A stretch of DNA of 7,585 nucleotides, from positions 1-7,585 of the forward strand of contig JAISTN010000030.1 in the NCBI GenBank assembly GCA_031272565.1. The letters run 5' to 3'. The notes beneath the pieces are model-generated. The model had not been told where the DNA came from and made no database searches. It worked only from the letters and a program-made list of their open reading frames with translations. Source of the DNA: Bifidobacteriaceae bacterium. GTDB lineage: Bacteria > Actinomycetota > Actinomycetes > Actinomycetales > WQXJ01. Shown one piece after another: positions 1 to 6,000 of this stretch. How positions within the stretch are numbered: the first letter of the stretch is position 1; every line of letters begins with the position of its first letter. Position numbers and translations under genes: made by a program.

Positions 1-1005
1 AAGCGCTCGCCGGTGGCGCAGTTCGCCATCCGGACGCCCTACTACGTGCTAACCATGGGCCTGGCCGTCATCTTCCTGTACCCACTGCTGTGGACGGCCA
101 TCAAGTCCTTTGCTCCGCAAGGCGGGTCGATTGGCCAGCCCAAAGGCTGGGGACCCGGCAACTACAAGACCCTGCTGAACTACCAGGACGGCATCTGGGT
201 CTACCTCAAGAACTCCCTCATCATCACCATCCTGTGCGTGGTCATCACACTGTTCCTGGCCACGCTGGGCGGCTACGCCTTTGCCCGCTTCAGCTTCCCC
301 GGCAAGAACATCCTGTTCTTGTTGGTGCTGGCCATCTTGATGGTGCCCTACGCCACCTTGCTGCTGCCGCTGATCATCTGGTTGAAGAGCTTCCCTCTGG
401 GCATTGTGGCGGGCATCCTGGTGGCCCTGGGGGTGGTCATAGCCCTGGTTCGCCTGGCCAAGCTGCGCCAGGCCTGGCTGGTGGTGCTGGGTGCCCTGGT
501 GGGCGCCGGTCTGGTGGGGCTGGCCGTCTGGGGCTTGTGGCAGTACCGCCTGTCCGGGGCCAACGCCGTCATGGGCGGCAAGGCGGGGGTGGCCATTGTG
601 CTGGCCGTCTTCCAGTTGCCGTTCGCCGTCTTCATGATGCGGATCAGCTTCGAAGCCATCCCCAAGGAAATCGAGGAAGCGGCGCTGATCGACGGCTGCG
701 GGTCCTTTGGCGCCCTGGTGCGGATCATGCTGTACGCCGTCAAGCCCGGGCTGATCACGGTGGGGATCTTCGCCCTGCTGGCGGCCTGGAACGACTTCAT
801 GGTGCCCCTGTTCCTGCTGAATTCGGGCGTCAACTCGCCCATGCCGTTGGCCATGGTCAACATGCGTCAGCAGGTCATGGGCACCGTCGACTACGGCGTC
901 ACCGAAGCCGGCGTGGTCTTCCTGACCGTTCCCTGCGTCATCTTGTTCCTGGCCCTGCAGCGCCACTACGTGCGCGGCTTCATGTCTGGGGCCCTCAAGG
1001 GGTAG
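1..1005 (+). CDS. Carbohydrate ABC transporter permease, MalG-type (5' partial)
   Basis: This is the inner-membrane permease subunit of a sugar importer. It would pair with a MalF-type permease, a binding lipoprotein and an ATPase, none of which is in the window. The frame is open to base 1, where KRSP precedes the GTG at 13, so the true start probably lies upstream. Numbering from that GTG, membrane segments are visible at about 10-30, 68-91, 99-122, 188-212, 247-268 and 298-316. The EAA loop that docks the ATPase is at about 219-246 (EIEEAALIDG, then KPG), followed by the usual WNDF at 259-262. MalG proteins are usually about 270-300 residues. This one exceeds 330 because two additional hydrophobic stretches (about 129-148 and 154-176, joined by a basic turn) sit between the third and fourth usual helices. 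The EAA loop also reads LY where LP is usual. The stop lies 27 bases before the GH127 gene, which suggests one operon and an arabino-oligosaccharide substrate; that substrate is inferred. Confidence 0.93.
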   Translation, partial: KRSPVAQFAIRTPYYVLTMGLAVIFLYPLLWTAIKSFAPQGGSIGQPKGWGPGNYKTLLNYQDGIWVYLKNSLIITILCVVITLFLATLGGYAFARFSFPGKNILFLLVLAILMVPYATLLLPLIIWLKSFPLGIVAGILVALGVVIALVRLAKLRQAWLVVLGALVGAGLVGLAVWGLWQYRLSGANAVMGGKAGVAIVLAVFQLPFAVFMMRISFEAIPKEIEEAALIDGCGSFGALVRIMLYAVKPGLITVGIFALLAAWNDFMVPLFLLNSGVNSPMPLAMVNMRQQVMGTVDYGVTEAGVVFLTVPCVILFLALQRHYVRGFMSGALKG

Positions 1006-1015
1006 CGGCGGACCA

Positions 1016-1027
1016 GGACGGAAGGAA
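1016..1027 (+). promoter_or_regulatory. Ribosome binding site of the GH127 gene
   Basis: A purine-rich stretch containing AAGGA (1022-1026) ends about 5-6 bases before the ATG at 1033. This is ideal spacing and supports that start. The gap from the permease stop is only 27 bases and shows no hairpin or promoter, which fits translation from a shared transcript. Confidence 0.75.
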
Positions 1028-1032
1028 CCCCA

Positions 1033-2955
1033 ATGACATCCCTAGCCGACAGAGTGGTCGCCAGCGGTGTGGTTGCCGCGCCGGTGGTGCCCGCCCGTGG
1101 CGCCCGGGCCCTGGCACTGGGCGAATACGTGATCGACCCGGACGGCTACTGGGGCCGCTACCAGCAACTCAACGCCAGCGCCATCATCGACCACTGTGAC
1201 GCCTGGCTGGAACGGGACGGCACCATTGACAACTTCCGCCTGGCCGCCCTGGGGCCGCAGGCCATCGTGGCCGGCCGGCAGGGGCGCGAGTTCGCCGATT
1301 CGGACGTCTACAAACTGCTGGAGGCGATGAGCTGGGAACAGGGCCGGGTCCTGACCGAGCGCCGCGAGCGCCGCATCCGTGAACTGACCGCCCTGGTGGC
1401 GCAGGTCCAAGAAGCCGACGGCTACCTCAGCACGGCCTACGGCCGGCCCGGACAGGCGGCCCGCTATTCCGACCTGGCCATGGGCCACGAACTGTACTGC
1501 TACGGCCACCTGTTCCAGGCGGCGGTGGCCCGGTTGCGCTGCCACGGCCACGATCAGCTAACCGAGGTGGCCCTGAAGGCGGCCGACCACGTCTGCGAGC
1601 GATTTGGCCCCGGCACCGGGGAAGACGGCTACTGCGGCCACCCCGAAATCGAACTGGGCCTGATCGAACTGGCCCGCGCGACCGGCATCGGGCGTTACCG
1701 CGACCAAGCCGCCGTCTTCCTGAAGCGGCGCGGCTACCGGCGCTTGAAGCCCTTCTTCGATTCGGCCTACTTCCAAGACGAACTGCCGGTCCGCCAGGCC
1801 ACCGTGGCCCGCGGGCACGCCGTGCGTGCCGTCTACCTGGCCGCCGCCGCCACCGACCTGGCTGTCGACACGGCCGATGGCGAACTGCTGGACATCATGG
1901 TCACTCAGTGGCGCAACACCGTGGCCGCCCGCACCTACATCACTGGCGGCATGGGATCGCGGCGGGAAGACGAGGCCTTCGGGGAAGACTACGAATTGCC
2001 GGCCGATGTCGCCTATTCGGAAACCTGCGCCGGGGTGGGGGCCATCCAATGGAGCTGGCGCCTGGCGCTGGCCACCGGTGAGGCCGCCTACACCGACCTG
2101 GTGGAACGCATCCTGTACAACGTGGTCGCCACATCGCCATCGGCCGACGGCCACTCCTTCTTCTACTCCAACCCGCTGGCCCTGCGTTCGCCGGGCTGCC
2201 CCCCCAAGGCCGATGCCATCTCCACCCGGGCCGTCAGTTCGCTGCGCGCGCCCTGGTTCGAGGTTTCCTGCTGCCCGCCCAACGTGGCCCGCACGCTGGC
2301 GTCGCTGGGCAGCTACATGGGCTGGGTGGACGGTCACACCGTCGCCTTGACGCAGTACGCCGGCGGCCGGCTGGACGTCCAATTGCCCGGCGGCGGCGCG
2401 GCCCAGGCCGTGGTCAGCACGGCCTATCCCACCAGCGGCCAGGTAGTGATTGATGTCGCTCCCACCGCGGGGCCAGCGTGGACACTGAAACTGCGGGTGC
2501 CTGCCTGGTCTACCGGCGCCAGCCTGAGCGTCGATGGCGGGCCGGCCCAGACTGTCCAGCCCGGCTGGGCCGAAGTGCCAGGTCTGGGCGCCCAGCCCAC
2601 CGCCATCAAACTTGACCTGGCGGTCCAACCGAGGTTCACCTACGCCGACCCGCGGATCGATTCGGCCCGCGGTTGCGTGGCCGTCGAATGCGGCCCCGTG
2701 GTGTATTGCCTCGAATCACCAGACGTCGACGGCGACCCCTTCCAGGTCGTGGTCGATACGGGTGTTGCTCCCGTGCCCACTCACGGTGGCATCACCCTGC
2801 ACGGCCTGATCGCCGTGCCGGCCGGCTCTGATTGGCCATATCCGCCGGCGCCCGTGGCCTCACCGGGCATCGGTACCGAGATTCATCTCATCCCCTACAA
2901 CACCTGGGGGCACAGGGGCCCCTCCACCATGACGGTCTGGCTTCGCCACGACTAA
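1033..2955 (+). CDS. GH127 (DUF1680) beta-L-arabinofuranosidase, HypBA1-like
   Basis: This is a retaining exo-glycosidase predicted to remove terminal beta-L-arabinofuranose from short oligosaccharides in the cytoplasm. At 640 residues it is full length for the family (B. longum HypBA1 is about 658), and it has no signal peptide. The N-terminal (alpha/alpha)6 barrel covers about 15-435 and contains DGYLST (129-134), HELYCYGH (152-159) and HPEIEL (203-208). The metal/thiol centre characteristic of the family is present: E330 and C332 in SETC, and C413-C414 in SCCPPN. These match HypBA1 zinc ligands E338, C340, C417 and C418, with C417 as the nucleophile; here that would be C413. E314 lies 16 residues before E330, as the acid/base E322 does in HypBA1. 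A beta-sandwich region fills about 436-640. The residue two before C413 is valine, whereas my recollection of the family is a C-x-C-C pattern. GH146 or another DUF1680 specificity is the main alternative. Lying between a sugar permease and a large secreted glycosidase, it probably acts on the imported products. Confidence 0.93.
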   Translation: MTSLADRVVASGVVAAPVVPARGARALALGEYVIDPDGYWGRYQQLNASAIIDHCDAWLERDGTIDNFRLAALGPQAIVAGRQGREFADSDVYKLLEAMSWEQGRVLTERRERRIRELTALVAQVQEADGYLSTAYGRPGQAARYSDLAMGHELYCYGHLFQAAVARLRCHGHDQLTEVALKAADHVCERFGPGTGEDGYCGHPEIELGLIELARATGIGRYRDQAAVFLKRRGYRRLKPFFDSAYFQDELPVRQATVARGHAVRAVYLAAAATDLAVDTADGELLDIMVTQWRNTVAARTYITGGMGSRREDEAFGEDYELPADVAYSETCAGVGAIQWSWRLALATGEAAYTDLVERILYNVVATSPSADGHSFFYSNPLALRSPGCPPKADAISTRAVSSLRAPWFEVSCCPPNVARTLASLGSYMGWVDGHTVALTQYAGGRLDVQLPGGGAAQAVVSTAYPTSGQVVIDVAPTAGPAWTLKLRVPAWSTGASLSVDGGPAQTVQPGWAEVPGLGAQPTAIKLDLAVQPRFTYADPRIDSARGCVAVECGPVVYCLESPDVDGDPFQVVVDTGVAPVPTHGGITLHGLIAVPAGSDWPYPPAPVASPGIGTEIHLIPYNTWGHRGPSTMTVWLRHD

Positions 2956-3019
2956 GGCGCTCCAGGACACGTCCGACACACACACAACTCAAAGCAGTCA
3001 CATCACAGAGAGGTGAGAC
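2956..3019 (+). other. Short intergenic gap, no terminator or promoter seen
   Basis: This gap of 64 bases contains a short CA repeat (about 2976-2986) and a small imperfect palindrome GGAC-AC-GTCC (2965-2974). There is no GC-rich stem followed by a T run and no convincing -35/-10 pair. Read-through from the GH127 gene into the secreted enzyme gene is therefore the simplest reading. The palindrome is too short to call an operator. Confidence 0.5.
3008..3017 (+). promoter_or_regulatory. Ribosome binding site of the secreted glycosidase gene
   Basis: GAGAGGTGAG lies immediately before the ATG at 3020, with the AGGTG core (3011-3015) four bases upstream. It fixes the start at 3020, which also yields a proper signal peptide. 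An in-frame internal ATG at 3062 would remove the basic n-region and has no comparable site. Confidence 0.7.
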
Positions 3020-6000
3020 ATGACGAAACGAAGCCGCAGGCTCGCATCGTCGGCAACTTCCATGGCCATAGCCGTCGCATTGATCGGCGCGCTGCCTGGA
3101 CCCGCCTTCGCAACCGACCCCATCCTTCCCGGCAACGAGAGCGATGTTGGTGTCTACACGAGCGGTGCCGCACATACGCAAGACATTGGCTCTCCGGCCT
3201 ATTCGAACGTTGACACGGTTCAGGCGGCGCTGGATCCCGGCGTGGCCTGGAACCCCGGCGGTTCGATGTACTCCGACATTTTCCAGGACGACCTAGCCAA
3301 GTTCGATCAGCGGATCGCGGCCGGCCAGGCGCCCTTCTACCTTGACCGCATTCTGGGCTACACCGGTGACAACTCTGGCCTGCGCATCTTGCAGACCCGC
3401 GGCCGCAGCCTCTACATGCGGGGCAGTTCCACCACCAACTTCACCACCATGGGCTTTGCCGGCACGGCGGCCGGCGGCGGCAACACGTCGTTTGGCAACC
3501 TGTATTCCATCACGGTGACCGGCAAGACGGTAGCGGAACAGAACGCGTACCGCTTCAACGCCCCCAGCTACATGTCTGACCGCTACAACCTGACCCAATC
3601 GGGCCAGACCACGTTGACGGCGGACCTGAAGAAGTTCATCACCTACAACAACGTGGCCGTCACCACGATCACGTTCAACAACCCTGGCACCGAGGACGTT
3701 TCGATCACGGTGCGGGCCACCTCGTCCAACGCCCTGACCGCGGTGGAAGGCAAGACCGATGAGATGCGCGGCACCATCACCATGACCGGTTCCGGCGGCA
3801 ACATCCAGGGCACCACCTACTGGGGCACCGGCACCGTCGCGGTGACCGTGCCCGGCTCTGCCAAGTCCGGCAACTACCTGGACAAGGTGCTGACCATCCC
3901 GGCCGGCGGTTCGGTGGACTACATGGCGGTGGGCGGCTACTGGCACTCCGAACTGCCCGAATCCGAGCCGGAGTTCTACCAGTACGCGGCCATGACGCCG
4001 GCCGATGCTTTCAAGGCTGGCACCAGGGCGTTCAACGAGCGCTGGGCTTCCGACATCCCCTACATCGATGTGCCTTCGACGGCCATCGAAAAGGCCATTG
4101 TCTACCGCTGGTGGCTGGAGCGCTACGACTCGCTCGATGCCGCCGTGCCCGGCTACGTGTACCAGTACCCGGTCACCATCGAAGGCGTCAACCTGTATTA
4201 CAACGCCGTTGTGTTGACCCAGCCCATGCACTTGCAGGACACCAAGTGGCAGCGCACGCCATACCTTGGCTACGGCCAGATCATGAACGTCGGTGAGCTT
4301 TCAGGCTCATCGGCTTTCCTGGATTCACCCGGCCACGGTTCCTGGAACAACCACTACTCCCAGTACATCGGCACGGCCGGCCTGGAAGCCTATGCGGTGC
4401 ATGGCGGCGGGACCGAGTTGGCCCAGCGTTTCGCCACCTACTTTGAGGGCGATGGCGTGGGCCAGTTGGAGCACTACGACGGCAACGGCAACAACCTGAT
4501 CGCCTACACCGCCAACTACATGCCTGGCAACGACGCCGACGCCTTGACCTTCGGTTACACCAAGTCTGGCACCTCGACGGCCGGCTCCAGCAATATTGAG
4601 CGGCCCGAATCGGCCTACGTTTGGGGCGACTTCAACGCCGCCGCCAAGCTGTATGCCCTGGCCGGCGCCTCGCAGGCCAAGGTGACCGAGATGGAAACCA
4701 AGGCCAACACCATCAAGGACGCCATCCTGACCAACCTGTGGAGCCCCGGCATGAAGATGTTCGTGGCCACCACCACCAGGGGCCGGACGGCGGCCGCCTC
4801 GATGAACTCCAACCCCAATCCGTTGGCCGAATCCGAGCCGACCCACATCCCGGTGCGTGAATCGAACCTGTACGACGTCTACGCGCAGAACCTGATCGAC
4901 CCGGCCGATTGGGCCACCTACGTGGATGGTTTCCGGTTCTTGACCTACGGCGACAACTTCCCGATCTACCCCTTCTACACGGCCAACCAGTATGACCGGA
5001 CCCGTTACAACATCGGTGGATCGAACAACTTCTCCAACATCAACTTCACGGTCCAGTACCGGGGCGTGCGTTCCGCGCTGCGCTACTACGACCCGAATGA
5101 GAAGTACATCACCGGTGAGTACGCGGCCCAGTTGCTGGACTGGATGGCCTACTCGATCTACCTGGTGTCGTCCGCTCAGGGCAATCTGTTGCAGGTCAAC
5201 CAGCCGGAATACTTCTCCAACTACAGCGCGACAACCAAGAGCGCGACCCGTAACAACCCCTACCATGTGGCGTTGGGCAACATGAACTACATCTACGTGG
5301 AGGACATGGGCGGCATCCAGCCGCGCACGGACGACATCATCGAGTTGTGGCCCATCGACCTGGGCTACGACTACTTCATGGTCAACAACCTGCGGTATCA
5401 CAACCACGACATCACGATTGTCTGGGACAAGGACGGCACGCACTACAACCAGGGCCAGGGCTACTCGCTCTGGGTTGATGGCGTCAAGAAGGTCAACTCC
5501 GACAAGCTGACGCACCTCCAGTACGATCCCAACGCTGGCACGGCCACCAACATCACAACTGGTGCCCAGACCGACCCGACGGCCACTGTGACCGTGGTTT
5601 CGGCTGCCACCATCGCTTTCCCCACCGCGGTGAACACGGTGATCGAAGACCAGCGGGTGGTCGACTACCTGAAGACGGCCGGCATCTACCTGGACCGGAC
5701 CAACACCCCGAACCTGGCGCTCGGTGCCACCGTGTCTTCATCCACCATGCAGACCACCATCCCGACCTCGACCCGGCGGGCGTTCCACACGCCTGGTTCT
5801 TCGACCGGCGCCATGAACTATGACCCAGGTTCGATCTCGGCTCAGGAACGGCCCGCCTCCCTGGCGGCCGTCAATGACAACTCGACCGTCAACGAGCCCT
5901 ACTGGGGCAACTACGGCGTGTCGGACCAGTCTGGCTACGTCGAGTTGGACTTTGGCACGGCCAAGACATTCGACAACGTTGAGGTCTACTTCCATGACGG

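Noticed and set aside
90..1199. Alternative + strand frame of 369 codons across the permease and the GH127 start
   Set aside because: It is out of frame with the permease helices, is rich in R, G, P and H, and crosses the gene junction; it is a frame shadow.
1558..2628. Open reading frame of 356 codons on the minus strand
   Set aside because: Antisense to the catalytic part of the GH127 gene, which carries its full active-site motif set on the + strand.
2965..2974. Imperfect palindrome GGAC-AC-GTCC in the gap before the secreted enzyme gene
   Set aside because: The arms are four bases long and no second copy is seen, so it supports neither an operator nor a terminator.
2976..2986. Short CA dinucleotide run
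   Set aside because: About five units only; too short to treat as a phase-variable repeat and it lies too far from any promoter-like element to support a switch.
3293..4231. Open reading frame of 312 codons on the minus strand
   Set aside because: Antisense shadow of the N-terminal region of the secreted enzyme, with low-complexity G/H/V/R composition and no family resemblance.
4325..5515. Open reading frame of 396 codons on the minus strand
   Set aside because: It lies wholly antisense to the barrel of the secreted enzyme. Its translation is rich in V, G, H, R and D without any recognisable motif, as expected for the complement of GC-rich coding sequence, and the + strand frame has clear domains.
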